Counted from the first letter of the stretch, positions 37,290 through 45,712 are shown. The stretch is 64,000 bases of DNA from Ureibacillus aquaedulcis (GCF_030418165.1 NZ_JAUHTQ010000001.1:496001-560000); one strand, 5' to 3'. Made by a program: numbers and translations. The notes: generated by a model from the letters alone, not told the origin.

Positions 37290-37751
37290 ATGGGTGTACC
37301 TATTCTACCTACAATTAGTACTTCATTTATAGTTATCAGTGCGGTGTTAGTCGCAATTGGATGGGGTCTAATTTATAAGAAAAAAATTGAAGCACACAAA
37401 AAGGTAATGTTAGCTGCTGGAGTATCAGCTTTAATTTTCTTTATCATCTATGCTTCCCGAACTGTCTTTATTGGAAATACCTCTTTTGGTGGTCCAGATG
37501 ACATAAAAATCTATTACACATTCTTTTTAATTTTCCACATTATTTTAGCTACTGTGGGGGCAGTATTCGGTGTTGTTAGTATTATGACAGGGTTAAAAAC
37601 AAAACTAAGCATCCACCGAAAAATCGGCCCAATTACAAGTATTATTTGGTTTTTCGTAGCAATTACGGGAGTAGCAGTCTATTTGCTCTTGTATGTGATT
37701 TACCATGGTGGAGAAACGACTTCACTAATAAAAGCAATATTAGGTTTATAG
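37290..37751 (+). CDS. ctaM: DUF420 membrane protein, CtaM/YozB-like oxidase maturation factor
   Basis: 153 residues from the ATG at 37290, preceded by AGGAG. The ATG at 37272 lies upstream of that site. Four membrane helices carry conserved histidines: IEAHKKVM after the first helix, YYTFFLIFHIILA, and SIHRKIGPI. This pattern is the DUF420 family. S. aureus CtaM, of the same family, is reported to be required for the aa3-type oxidase. Position right after ctaG fits that function. The substrate or copper/heme role is unresolved. Confidence 0.82.
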   Translation: MGVPILPTISTSFIVISAVLVAIGWGLIYKKKIEAHKKVMLAAGVSALIFFIIYASRTVFIGNTSFGGPDDIKIYYTFFLIFHIILATVGAVFGVVSIMTGLKTKLSIHRKIGPITSIIWFFVAITGVAVYLLLYVIYHGGETTSLIKAILGL

Positions 37752-37760
37752 TATAGGTTC

Positions 37761-37797
37761 AACAGTCTTTAAGCTTGTCTTGAAGGCTGTTTTTTTC
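37761..37797 (+). terminator. Terminator after the ctaM-like gene
   Basis: AACAGTCTT pairs with AAGGCTGTT (with G-T pairs) and is followed by TTTTTTC. Confidence 0.82.
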
Positions 37798-37885
37798 TTT
37801 AGAAAACTATATCGGCAATTTCGTTTAAATCTTAGGGGAGATCTTTAGGTAGGTTTCTATTTCTAATCTATTAAATAGATTAATA

Positions 37886-37919
37886 GAAAAAGGACAAGGA
37901 GAGTTAATCCAAGTCCTTC
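37886..37919 (-). terminator. Terminator of yugN
   Basis: On the minus strand AAGGACTTGGA and TCCTTGTCCTT pair with a 2x2 internal mismatch, followed by TTTTCTATT. Confidence 0.65.
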
Positions 37920-37931
37920 TAAAATGCAAGC

Positions 37932-38297
37932 TTAAGCTACAATGCCAAAAGCAGCAAGTTCTTTTTTTACACTATCGAGAATTTGTTCACATTCCGTTAC
38001 TAGGTGTTTAGGGAATACTTCATCTTCACCATACTCAACACCATGTGGATAGTAATATTTCCCAAGAGCAGGTTTGGCAATTGTTAAAACAGCTGAGCGA
38101 TTACCAACGTCCCCTGAAATTGCTTTGCAGAATACACGTAAATAATAGCGACCTTCTTTTAAATCAAAACGTTTGTCGAAAGTCATGCGATCATAATCCC
38201 AAGCACCATCACATTCAAGTCCGTTTTTTTCCATAACGCTTACAAGCAGTTCTTGTTCAGCAGTTATATTTTCAAGTGTTTTGTTATCGAAATACAT
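37932..38297 (-). CDS. yugN: YugN-like family protein
   Basis: 121 residues. Family segments are CDGAWDYDRMTFDKRFD, KEGRYYLRVFC and GKYYYPHGVEYGEDEVFPKH. It is a small soluble protein of unknown function. The ribosome site AAAGGAGG is 8 bases before the ATG. It is convergent with the ctaM-like gene and divergent from ylbC. In B. subtilis yugN lies elsewhere in the chromosome, so its presence beside the cta genes is a difference in gene order. Confidence 0.85.
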   Translation of the reverse strand: MYFDNKTLENITAEQELLVSVMEKNGLECDGAWDYDRMTFDKRFDLKEGRYYLRVFCKAISGDVGNRSAVLTIAKPALGKYYYPHGVEYGEDEVFPKHLVTECEQILDSVKKELAAFGIVA

Positions 38298-38386
38298 TAA
38301 TAAATCCTCCTTTAGCTAACTTGTACATAAAAGTATACGCTCATTTTCTATAATAGAGCAAAATTTCTTTTGTTTCAATGGCAACA

Positions 38387-38416
38387 TTGTGTCAACAACT
38401 ATATTATTGATATAAT
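38387..38416 (+). promoter_or_regulatory. Probable sigma-A promoter of ylbC
   Basis: TTGTGT (38387-38392), 18-base spacer, TATAAT (38411-38416), 34 bases upstream of the ATG. Confidence 0.6.
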
Positions 38417-38449
38417 AGTACCAATAAATATAAAGGATAGAGACCGATA

Positions 38450-39520
38450 ATGAAAACCCTTTTTCGAATATTAATTGTCCTTTCTTTTCTTGCAATTATC
38501 TTTTTTTATTCTACAGGCTCAAATAGTTACGAACCTTTAGAAGGGCCAAATTCGACATCCCAAATCATTCCCAAAACGATTAATGAACCAGAAACTTCCG
38601 ATGACTTCTTACCACGGCCAAAAAATGGATTATCAACATTCATCGGTAAAAGCACCAAGGAGCTACTAAATCTTTATAAGGATCCCGCACGAATAGATCA
38701 ATCCGCATATGGTTATGAATGGTGGGTGTATAATCAAAACCCGAGTGAATTTATGATGTTTGCAGTTACTAATGGTGTGGTTACACAAGTGTATACAAAT
38801 GCAAAACCCCTGGATATAAGTCCTTATAAAATTGGCCAATCGCTTGAAGACATTTATAGTATGACGATTATTGATTCAGAACTGAATGCAGCAATTGAAG
38901 ACAATATTTATACGTTTACGATGAGTGAAGATGATATGAATACAAGAATATTAGCGAAATTTGATAGCATTTTTGCACAGCTTTATATTGATAGCGAGAC
39001 GGGCACGTTAAGTGGCATTCGTTTTATGGACAGCAAAACATTGGTCATACATCGCCCTTATGAAATGTCCTTTGTTGGAAAATTGTTATCTCCACCCAAT
39101 CCAACTTCTTATCTAATAGAAGAAAGCAATCAATCTAATGCATCTCAAATTACTGACTTACTAAATGTATTTCGAGTAGACAACGAATTACCGATTCTTT
39201 CCAAACAGGATGCTGCAACAAAAGTTGCTATGGAGCATAGCGAAGAAATGTATTCTCAAAGTTATTTGTCACATGATTCCCCAACCAAGGGCTCCCTGGA
39301 GGAAAGATTGGATTCTGAAGGAATTGAATATAAAAAGGCTGAAGAAAATATCGCTACTTCCTATATTGATTCAATAGAAGCAGTACATGGATGGCTAAAC
39401 TCCAGTTCACATCGAAAGTACATGCTGGATGAGAATTATACTCATGTAGGTTCAGGGGCATTTATGAATTACTATACACAAATCTTTATAGAAGAAGAAA
39501 TGAATGAATTAGAAGAATAG
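38450..39520 (+). CDS. ylbC: YlbC-like secreted or anchored protein with CAP domain
   Basis: 356 residues. A hydrophobic N-terminal segment (about 6-24) is a signal peptide or anchor, and a Ser/Pro-rich linker follows. The middle part (about 60-200) is the CAP-associated domain (STFIGKSTKELLNLYKDPARI). The C-terminal part is a CAP/SCP domain: LLNVFRVDNELPIL, SEEMYSQSYLSHDSPTKGSL, AVHGWLNSSSHRKYML and THVGSG. The conserved His and Glu of the CAP pocket are present. B. subtilis YlbC has the same two-domain plan. Function is unknown, possibly cell-envelope or sporulation-related. It has its own promoter and terminator. Confidence 0.87.
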   Translation: MKTLFRILIVLSFLAIIFFYSTGSNSYEPLEGPNSTSQIIPKTINEPETSDDFLPRPKNGLSTFIGKSTKELLNLYKDPARIDQSAYGYEWWVYNQNPSEFMMFAVTNGVVTQVYTNAKPLDISPYKIGQSLEDIYSMTIIDSELNAAIEDNIYTFTMSEDDMNTRILAKFDSIFAQLYIDSETGTLSGIRFMDSKTLVIHRPYEMSFVGKLLSPPNPTSYLIEESNQSNASQITDLLNVFRVDNELPILSKQDAATKVAMEHSEEMYSQSYLSHDSPTKGSLEERLDSEGIEYKKAEENIATSYIDSIEAVHGWLNSSSHRKYMLDENYTHVGSGAFMNYYTQIFIEEEMNELEE

Positions 39521-39529
39521 TGTATTAAT

Positions 39530-39571
39530 GAACTTCTTAGTCGAGTAGATTGGCTATAGAGGTTCTTTTTT
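39530..39571 (+). terminator. Terminator after ylbC
   Basis: GAACTTCT (39530-39537) pairs with AGAGGTTC (39558-39565), including one G-T pair, and is followed by TTTTTTA. Confidence 0.7.
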
Positions 39572-39655
39572 ATACAAAATTAAACATCTAAGCCAACTTA
39601 ATTTTTAGTGTCACTATTGGAACCTAGGCATAAAATAGGGAAAAGGAGTGACAGC

Positions 39656-41134
39656 TTGCAATTAGCAGAACTTTTAAAAGAATGGCCATGTACAGTAAAA
39701 GGCGGTTCTATTCGAGTTGAAGTTAGCGGAATTGAGGATTATGCACAAGGTGTTAAAGAAGGCGATTTATTCATCGTACGTAAAGGGCGAAAATCGGATG
39801 GATTAAAATATGTCGATATGGCGATAAAAAACGGGGCGGTTGGCATCGTTATCGAAGATGAAAAACAGTTAGATTCATTGACATTGACTGTGCCGGTCAT
39901 CTGGGTTCCGAATGTCTTGAAATTTATGTCATATGGTGCTGCAAAACTAAATCAATTCCCGGCAGACGCAATGCAAGTTATCGCAATTACAGGTACGAAC
40001 GGAAAAACAACTGTAAGTCACTTTATCGGACAGCTACTACATGCACTACATAAAAATGTAATAGTCATTGGAACGAACGGAATCTATATTAATGGTGTTG
40101 AAGTAAATTTAGATTATGAGCATTTAACTACACTTCAGCCTAAGCATTTGCACAAAATTTTAAAAATCGCTGTAAGTCGTGGTGTAGAATATGTTGTCTT
40201 GGAAGCTTCCTCGATGGGCCTTGCAAAACATCGTCTGGATGATTGTTCAATCGATATTGGAGTTTTTTTAAATTTAGCAGAAGATCACATAGAAGATCAC
40301 GGGTCCTATGATAAATATAAAGCCGCTAAACAACTTCTTGCCACTCTATCGGAACAACTAGTATTGAACGGGGATGATTCATTTTGCCGCACAGTTGGCC
40401 TCCAGGCGAAAAAGAAAAAGGCTTATTTTGGATTGGGAAATCGTGTGGATTATCAACTTCAGCTTCTTGCAGAAGGGGGAACGCTCTCAACATGCTGCTT
40501 GCAAAGCAATAAAGGGCAAAAAGTTTTCTCCATTCCTTTTGTAGGGGAGCATCATTTGCAAAATGCCATTGCAGCCATTACGACTGTAAGTGAATTAGGC
40601 TTTCCGATAGAGGATATTTGTGATGCCGTTAATAGGCTCACTTTACCTGATGGACGTCTGGAATCGATTGACAATACTCTGGGTATTGATATTTATATTG
40701 ATTATGCGCATACGGAAGCGGCATTAAGGGCAGTTTTGCAAACATTGAATAAAACAGTAAAAAGAAACTTAATAGTTGTCTTCAGTTGTGGTGGTGACCG
40801 GGATAAACACAAAAGAATCAAGATGGGAGCCGTCGCTTCTAAATACGCAGATATGATTTATCTAACGACAGATAATCCCCGAAGTGAAGATCCCGAACTC
40901 ATCAATGCACAGATTGCAGCTGGTTTTTCTCCAAAGCAACAGTACGAAATGATATTGGATAGAGGAGAGGCTATTGAAACGGCAATTCGCCTGGCAGCTA
41001 AAGGAGATACGATCCTAATTGCTGGAAAGGGTCACGAAACCACCCAAACAATTGGTTCGGTGGAAATCAATTTCTCCGATTTTGAAAGCGTAAAGCTTGC
41101 ACTTAAGAAAGTGTTAAAAGACCATGTGGAATGA
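39656..41134 (+). CDS. murE: MurE-family UDP-MurNAc-dipeptide amino-acid ligase, displaced from the dcw cluster
   Basis: 492 residues from a TTG at 39656, 7 bases after AAAAGGAGTG. The open frame back to 39608 lacks a site. The N-terminal MurE domain (about 20-100) shows KEGDLFIVRKGRKSDGLKYV. The central ATPase has the P-loop AITGTNGKTTVSHF (P-loop residues 113-119), a candidate carbamylated Lys225 in YKAAKQ, and NLAEDHIEDHGS. The C-terminal domain has SCGGDRDKHKR, the amino-acid selector DNPRSEDP (DNPR at 406-409) and GKGHETTQ. DNPR is the motif tied to meso-diaminopimelate in known MurE proteins; lysine enzymes such as S. aureus MurE have DNPA. Two canonical spots differ: TTLQP replaces TTP, and SSM replaces SSH. 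It stands alone with a terminator on each side. murE is missing between spoVD and mraY. Confidence 0.85.
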   Translation: MQLAELLKEWPCTVKGGSIRVEVSGIEDYAQGVKEGDLFIVRKGRKSDGLKYVDMAIKNGAVGIVIEDEKQLDSLTLTVPVIWVPNVLKFMSYGAAKLNQFPADAMQVIAITGTNGKTTVSHFIGQLLHALHKNVIVIGTNGIYINGVEVNLDYEHLTTLQPKHLHKILKIAVSRGVEYVVLEASSMGLAKHRLDDCSIDIGVFLNLAEDHIEDHGSYDKYKAAKQLLATLSEQLVLNGDDSFCRTVGLQAKKKKAYFGLGNRVDYQLQLLAEGGTLSTCCLQSNKGQKVFSIPFVGEHHLQNAIAAITTVSELGFPIEDICDAVNRLTLPDGRLESIDNTLGIDIYIDYAHTEAALRAVLQTLNKTVKRNLIVVFSCGGDRDKHKRIKMGAVASKYADMIYLTTDNPRSEDPELINAQIAAGFSPKQQYEMILDRGEAIETAIRLAAKGDTILIAGKGHETTQTIGSVEINFSDFESVKLALKKVLKDHVE

Positions 41135-41140
41135 AATGAA

Positions 41141-41179
41141 AGTCCCAAAAGTTTTGCAAAGAAACTTTGGGGCTTTTTT
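41141..41179 (+). terminator. Terminator after the murE homologue
   Basis: AGTCCCAAAAGTTT pairs with AAACTTTGGGGCT around TGCAAAG, with one G-T pair, and is followed by TTTTTG. Confidence 0.9.
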
Positions 41180-41383
41180 GCATTGGAAGACTATTGAATT
41201 GATAATTTCATAGAAAAGAAGATGTATTCAGCTTTTACACATGATATTAAAATGAGTTTTGCAAAATTTACATTCCATGGAGTGAGCTGCCAGGAAAACC
41301 AATAGGCTTAAAAAATAAAAACTTCTTGATACAAATTTCAATGAAGTTCTGCTATGATTGGTAGTAGTAGATTGGAGGAAGCA

Positions 41384-41836
41384 ATGATGATAATGACATC
41401 AGAATGGGCCTTCATCTTAGATGAAGCAGATGAAATAAGTGCGATGATTCTTTCTTCAGAACAAGCTCAAAAGTTGCAAAGTGCATATGAAGATGTATAT
41501 AGCGATGAAAGTCTGGTCCATCAAATTTCTGCATTTAATCGCATGAAAGAACAATATGAGGATGTCCAACGATTTGGTAAATACCATCCTGATTATCATA
41601 CAATTATGAAACAAATTCGGCAGCAAAAAAGAAGTCTGGATATAGATGAACGGGTTGCCAATCTAAAGATAGCGGAAAACGATTTTCAAGATCTGCTTGA
41701 TGAAATCAGCTTAATCATAGGGAAATCCGTTTCGGAAGCGGTAAAGGTACCAGCAAGCAATCCATTCTTTGCAACAAGCTCTTCTTCGTGTGGGACGGGC
41801 TGTGGTACTGGCGGAAGCTGCTCTTGTTCAGCTTAA
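41384..41836 (+). CDS. ricF: RicF (YlbF), subunit of the RicAFT Fe-S complex
   Basis: 150 residues from the ATG at 41384 after TTGGAGG. ATG codons at 41387 and 41393 are alternatives. The body is helical YlbF/YmcA-like. The C-terminal tail CGTGCGTGGSCSCS is rich in Cys, in line with the reported [4Fe-4S] clusters of the B. subtilis RicA-RicF-RicT complex. That complex works with RNase Y on mRNA maturation and affects sporulation, competence and biofilm formation. ricA and ricT are not in the window. The gene is monocistronic with its own terminator. Confidence 0.9.
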   Translation: MMIMTSEWAFILDEADEISAMILSSEQAQKLQSAYEDVYSDESLVHQISAFNRMKEQYEDVQRFGKYHPDYHTIMKQIRQQKRSLDIDERVANLKIAENDFQDLLDEISLIIGKSVSEAVKVPASNPFFATSSSSCGTGCGTGGSCSCSA

Positions 41837-41893
41837 AAAGCAGTCAAGTGGTGGTTCTTATTCTCCTGGAGCTGGCGACTATCGCACAAATAA

Positions 41894-41924
41894 AAGGGTG
41901 ACTCGGTTTGAGTCACCCTTTGTT
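41894..41924 (+). terminator. Terminator after ricF
   Basis: AGGGTGACTC and GAGTCACCCT are perfectly complementary with a 5-base loop, followed by TTGTTTT. Confidence 0.9.
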
Positions 41925-41930
41925 TTCCAT

Positions 41931-41969
41931 AAAAGTGCCCTCGAATACTTTTTCGAAGGCATTTTTTAT
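41931..41969. terminator. Second hairpin, terminator of the glycerophosphodiesterase gene
   Basis: TGCCCTCGAA and TTCGAAGGCA pair at nine of ten positions around TACTTT. A T tract on the plus side and a shorter one on the minus side allow use by both convergent genes. It touches the stop codon of the minus-strand gene. Confidence 0.78.
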
Positions 41970-42895
41970 TATTCAGCTTCGGTTTGCTCTTCAAGTACAC
42001 TTTGAAGAACTGTGACAGCGATGTCAGGCCGGTCCGTTATAATCCCTTTTGCACCATTTTCGATCAGGCTTCTCATCGTGTCCTCATCATCTATTGTCCA
42101 ATAGTGCACTGGAATGTTCAGCTTGGCCAGAAAGGCGATGAATCTTGGTGAATCTAAAGATACCATGCCATGCTTTGGCGGAATTTGGAACACGTCGACT
42201 TTTGGGTGGTAGAGATGGCCAAATTGACTTGTGAATGCTGTAAAGGCTTTTCTCACATCATTTTCCCCTGCACCTAAGGCAACTCGATTTTGTGCATATA
42301 AATTAAAACGATCCACTTGTTCACTATAAAAACTTGTAATTACAATACGGTTATATGCATCAAATTCTTCGATGAGCCGCCACAATTTGGAAGGCATTAG
42401 GCTTCCTTCATACGTATCAGGATGATCCTTGATATCTATATTAATATACATATTTGGGAACACCTCTAACAGTTCACGCAAACTAACGATTTCAATCTTT
42501 TCTTCTCTATAGGGGAACTGTCCATCTAAATCTTCGAAGTGATAGCCGAAATTTAATTCTTTCAATTCTTCCAAAGTAAAATCTTTTATGGAACCTGTAC
42601 CATCACTCGTGCGATCGACTGTTTCGTCGTGGAATACGGCAATTTCTTCGTCTTTGGTTAGGCGGATATCAATTTCAAATCCATCTACACCGAGAGCATG
42701 TGCTTTTTCGAAAGCAGGCATTGTGTGCTCGGGAGCCAAGCGAGAGCCTCCTCGATGGGCAAGTACAATTGGTCGTCCGTAGTGGAGTACTTCTTTATCT
42801 TCTCTTTTTTGAGGTTTTATGATTGCTTTACTACCAGCCCAAGCCGCTGCACTGGCAGCTGCAATTGCAATAGCTACTTTTGTTTTTTTACCCAT
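41969..42895 (-). CDS. Glycerophosphodiester phosphodiesterase family protein, membrane-anchored
   Basis: 308 residues. An N-terminal hydrophobic, Ala-rich segment (about 6-22) probably anchors the protein outside the membrane. The GDPD TIM barrel follows: IVLAHRGGSRLAPEHTMPAF with the catalytic His and Glu, DGFEIDIRLTKDEE with the metal-binding ExD, and VFHDETVDRTSDG with the second catalytic His. VHYWTIDDEDTM and GIITDRPD close the barrel. The enzyme should release glycerol 3-phosphate from glycerophosphodiesters. No glycerol transport gene is adjacent. The start follows AAGGAGG. Confidence 0.9.
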   Translation of the reverse strand: MGKKTKVAIAIAAASAAAWAGSKAIIKPQKREDKEVLHYGRPIVLAHRGGSRLAPEHTMPAFEKAHALGVDGFEIDIRLTKDEEIAVFHDETVDRTSDGTGSIKDFTLEELKELNFGYHFEDLDGQFPYREEKIEIVSLRELLEVFPNMYINIDIKDHPDTYEGSLMPSKLWRLIEEFDAYNRIVITSFYSEQVDRFNLYAQNRVALGAGENDVRKAFTAFTSQFGHLYHPKVDVFQIPPKHGMVSLDSPRFIAFLAKLNIPVHYWTIDDEDTMRSLIENGAKGIITDRPDIAVTVLQSVLEEQTEAE

Positions 42896-43235
42896 GGAAA
42901 TCCTCCTTAGATCTTTGCTGAGCGTTCAATATTCCAAATTGTTTCCTTCAAGTAATCTTCATTTTTAAACTTAGAGCAAGTATATCTTGGAAATAGTAAT
43001 GTTAAAGTCCATTTGTATTAGGTGAGGTTTTTCACTTGCAGTTATAGACGAGACTAAAAACGCTGTATATTGGTCACCATTGATTATGGACATAAGTAAA
43101 TCTAAATGAAAGTAAAAGAATTGTAAACTCTCTCAAGATGATTATAACGGAAATTATACACAAGTGTCACTAAACTCTGTTGCTATCAAAATTGACATTA
43201 TGGTATTCTTTTATGTAAGAAATGAGGGAAATGAA
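42896..43235. other. Divergent spacer between the phosphodiesterase gene and ylbG
   Basis: About 340 bases without a gene. A weak candidate promoter toward ylbG is TTGTAA (43121-43126), 16-base spacer, TATAAC (43143-43148). A TTGACA at about 43190 has no fitting -10 box. Nothing else stands out. Confidence 0.45.
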
Positions 43236-43508
43236 ATGCAAGAACGACAAGGGTTAATTGTATATATTCATCAGTTGAAGCATGCCAAAAGTTTAAGAAA
43301 ATATGGACATGTACATTATATTTCTCGAAAGCTAAAATATGTTGTTATTTATTGTAATCGTCAAGAAATTGAAGGAACGATAAATAAAATACAACGCCTT
43401 CCTTTTGTGAAAGACGTTGTAGAGTCGTTTCGTCCATTCTTGAAAACTGAATTTGAAAATGCCAAACCGGATAAAGCAAAAGAATATGACTATAAAGTTG
43501 GTTTATAG
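43236..43508 (+). CDS. ylbG: YlbG family protein (DUF2129)
   Basis: 90 residues from the ATG at 43236, after GAGGGAA. The longer open frame from 43164 lacks a site. Family segments are [35 protein letters not shown] and [17 protein letters not shown]. It is a small cytoplasmic protein of unknown function. B. subtilis ylbG lies next to ylbF and ylbH; here a phosphodiesterase gene and a repeat element separate them. Confidence 0.88.
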   Translation: MQERQGLIVYIHQLKHAKSLRKYGHVHYISRKLKYVVIYCNRQEIEGTINKIQRLPFVKDVVESFRPFLKTEFENAKPDKAKEYDYKVGL

Positions 43509-43540
43509 CCATTTAAAAGATAAGAAACTCTTACGGGGAG

Positions 43541-43850
43541 TGTCGAGCTGCAGGTGCTAGCTCCTCGACAACTTCAGAATCGCCTGCAGGGATTAGAAAA
43601 CCTGGCTGATTGCAAATGCTCTTGGCAATCAGCCTTAGTTGCACTTATGCAGACAAGGTCTTTCCTTGTCTGCCAAAAAGCGTCCTTTAGCCGATTCCTC
43701 CGTCGCACATGGATGTGCAAGTGCCGACAATGCAACAGGACGTTGCGCTTTTGTCGGCCAGTTGTTGGGGCTCACACGACGTGAGTCATGTCGACAATGC
43801 AACAGGACGTTGCGTTCTCGTCGACGCGGAGCTGGGCGAGCACCCTCCGC
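43541..43850. repeat. Highly structured GC-rich element with eight hairpins and a 23-bp direct repeat
   Basis: In order: TGTCGAG/CTCGACA (43541-43570); GGCTGATTGC/GCAATCAGCC (43604-43634); GCAGACAAGG/CCTTGTCTGC (43649-43673); GCACAT/ATGTGC (43705-43718); CCGACAA/TTGTCGG with inner GCAAC/GTTGC (43724-43757); CTCAC/GTGAG (43771-43785); GTCGAC/GTCGAC with the same inner stem (43790-43825); GCGGAG/CTCCGC (43826-43850). The core starting CGACAATGCAACAGGACG is perfectly repeated for 23 bases at 43725 and 43792. GC content is clearly above the surroundings. Open frames here are by-products of the repeats. It may be a dispersed intergenic repeat family or a structured RNA. Confidence 0.8.
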
Positions 43851-43854
43851 TTTT

Positions 43855-44244
43855 CTATTGTTTTGGTGGGATAAAATGATTCATTCGTAAAATGCCAATT
43901 AAGTGCTGATAAAACAGGACTGGTTCAGAAAATACCGAGGAGTGCTTGATTTCCATTGGAATGGCTTTTTTACCTAGTTCATTTAAAGTTTCTTCAAAGA
44001 TCTCGAGTCTTTTGGAAGGTTTCTCAGGATTATACGGAATACCTTCACGACATATATAGATCGGCATAAACTTACTTTCACCTACCGGTTTTAATGCAAC
44101 AGCAATGGAAGCAACCTGTGCATCACCTTTAGTTGAAATAAAGATAAATGCATGATGATATCTTTTTTCGTTTGTTTTAATAAGTTCGCAAAGTTCATAA
44201 ATATCTCCGAACCCACGACCAAGTTCAATAAATTGTTGAATCAA
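43855..44244 (-). CDS. Conserved protein of unknown function near rsmD
   Basis: 129 residues. It starts IQQFIELGRGFGDIYELCEL and ends with LFYQHLIGILRMNHFIPP, both well-formed and typical of a conserved family in Bacillales. I recall relatives being mislabelled as methylthioribose kinase, and the family may be DUF7147, but I cannot verify that. No membrane segment or catalytic motif is seen. The ribosome site GGAAAGGATGTG precedes the ATG. It is divergent from the following gene with 55 bases between, and its 3' end abuts the structured repeat element. Confidence 0.75.
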   Translation of the reverse strand: MIQQFIELGRGFGDIYELCELIKTNEKRYHHAFIFISTKGDAQVASIAVALKPVGESKFMPIYICREGIPYNPEKPSKRLEIFEETLNELGKKAIPMEIKHSSVFSEPVLFYQHLIGILRMNHFIPPKQ

Positions 44245-44299
44245 CTTTCACACATCCTTTCCGATAACAATAGTATCACGACGAAAGGGGGGAAGGCAC

Positions 44300-45712
44300 A
44301 TGAAATATGCAATTAGTTTTTTGGGAATTTTACTGCTCGTCATTTGCGGAACGCTCTTCCTTCAGTACCAAGTGTTTTCAAATAAGCTTGATACGGGAGA
44401 AGGAGACTTTACATATACTCAGGAAATAGAAATTACATATCGTAGTGGAAGTTTGGATATTCGGCACCATCTACATAATTTGAGCAACCAGGCTATTGAG
44501 ATAGATTGGCCAAACTTGGCAGTAAGTACTGATTGTTTTCTAGAATCAAAAACGAGCTGTGATCGTTTAAGCAAAGACAAAACGAAATTTGAGGCTTCCT
44601 CAAGCACAAATGCATCCTTATCCTACACCATCCCATTAGAAGGTGGTCTAAAGACCAATGAGCTATTAAAAAATATATTTGTCGTTTTAAAGAATGGGCA
44701 AGCGGCATATTCTACAGTTCATATATCGACTGATAAGGAAGTGGAGGGACAGTGGATTACTGGTTTACCGTTAATAGGACAGCAGTCACTATCAATGGTC
44801 AACTATACGATGTTTGGTGGGACAGGAGACATTTCAGAAATATATTGGCAAAGCGGAGTAATGAGTATCCAGAAAGCGACAGACCTATTAGCAGTTTATT
44901 CCCATAAACCATTAAGCAAAGAAATAAGTGACCAACTTAAAGCGGAAACATTTTTAAATGAAGATCCTATTGTCCTTGTGCAAGGTAAAAATATACCCGA
45001 TCTACAGGGAAAACGTATTTTCTTTTTAAATGAGCTTTCGATTGCCTCTTTGCAGGAAAAGGTCATCCTTCCGCAAATAAGAACGCAGTATGGTCTAGAC
45101 GGAAGTCCGCAATGGGTAAGTGAAGTGATTGCTTCGTTTTTAACGGAAACGGCGATTGGCAGCGATAAATCCGTTGGTATCGTGAAGACTTTAACAAACC
45201 AAATGTCAGATGTCCAGAAATTGAGCTGGATAGGAATGTTGAATGATTTAAAAGGTTCAAAAGTGACTCTTGAAAAATTAGATGAACAACTATCAAAAGT
45301 CTTTGGTCTCCATACGGAATTTTTCGCCATGAATGAAGAGTCGGCTCGTATTTTCCCTATTTTATTCAATGATGAAAGGGACGTATATGTAGGAAATGAA
45401 CTGAAAAAAGATGTGAAAGCAATATTGAAAGATGGACAAGTTCTTTACCCACTTGATTCAGTCTTAAAAGTCTTAGGTTATCAGACTTCAGTGGGCAAAA
45501 ACGGCTATTATGTTCAAAATGAAACGCAAAAGTTTAGATTCCCTCAAGGTTATGGGTTTTATGTTTATAACAATCAGCGTTATAATACTATTTCCGAACC
45601 ACTTACAGTTATAGCGGATAGTTTTTATATTGAAGAGACATGGCTTCAGAGACTATTTAATGTCGAGATACAAAGAAATGAGAGTTCAATAACAATTAGA
45701 CAGCAGCAATAA
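44300..45712 (+). CDS. Membrane-anchored extracytoplasmic protein with a stalk-like C-terminal domain, function unknown
   Basis: 470 residues. One N-terminal membrane helix (about 4-24) anchors a large outer part. Residues 35-150 look like a beta domain. The middle (200-350) is mixed alpha/beta, with WVSEVIASFLTETAIGSDKS reminiscent of a peptidase-like helix but without a visible HExxH. The end (375-468) resembles the copper amine oxidase N-terminal/stalk domain: DGQVLYPLDSVLKVLGYQTS and ESSITIRQQ. Such domains often bind the cell wall. The ribosome site AAAGGGGGG precedes the ATG, and rsmD begins about 70 bases downstream. I do not recognise a B. subtilis ylb counterpart. Confidence 0.75.
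   Translation: MKYAISFLGILLLVICGTLFLQYQVFSNKLDTGEGDFTYTQEIEITYRSGSLDIRHHLHNLSNQAIEIDWPNLAVSTDCFLESKTSCDRLSKDKTKFEASSSTNASLSYTIPLEGGLKTNELLKNIFVVLKNGQAAYSTVHISTDKEVEGQWITGLPLIGQQSLSMVNYTMFGGTGDISEIYWQSGVMSIQKATDLLAVYSHKPLSKEISDQLKAETFLNEDPIVLVQGKNIPDLQGKRIFFLNELSIASLQEKVILPQIRTQYGLDGSPQWVSEVIASFLTETAIGSDKSVGIVKTLTNQMSDVQKLSWIGMLNDLKGSKVTLEKLDEQLSKVFGLHTEFFAMNEESARIFPILFNDERDVYVGNELKKDVKAILKDGQVLYPLDSVLKVLGYQTSVGKNGYYVQNETQKFRFPQGYGFYVYNNQRYNTISEPLTVIADSFYIEETWLQRLFNVEIQRNESSITIRQQQ

Noticed and set aside
39629-39637. CATAAAATA upstream of the murE homologue as a sigma-K or sigma-E -10 box
   Set aside because: The expected -35 elements are absent at 14-17 bases, and the resulting transcription start would fall on the ribosome site.
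43554-43890. Overlapping reading frames rich in Cys and Arg within the hairpin element
   Set aside because: They follow the palindromic repeats, have no ribosome site and overlap each other and the end of the next gene.
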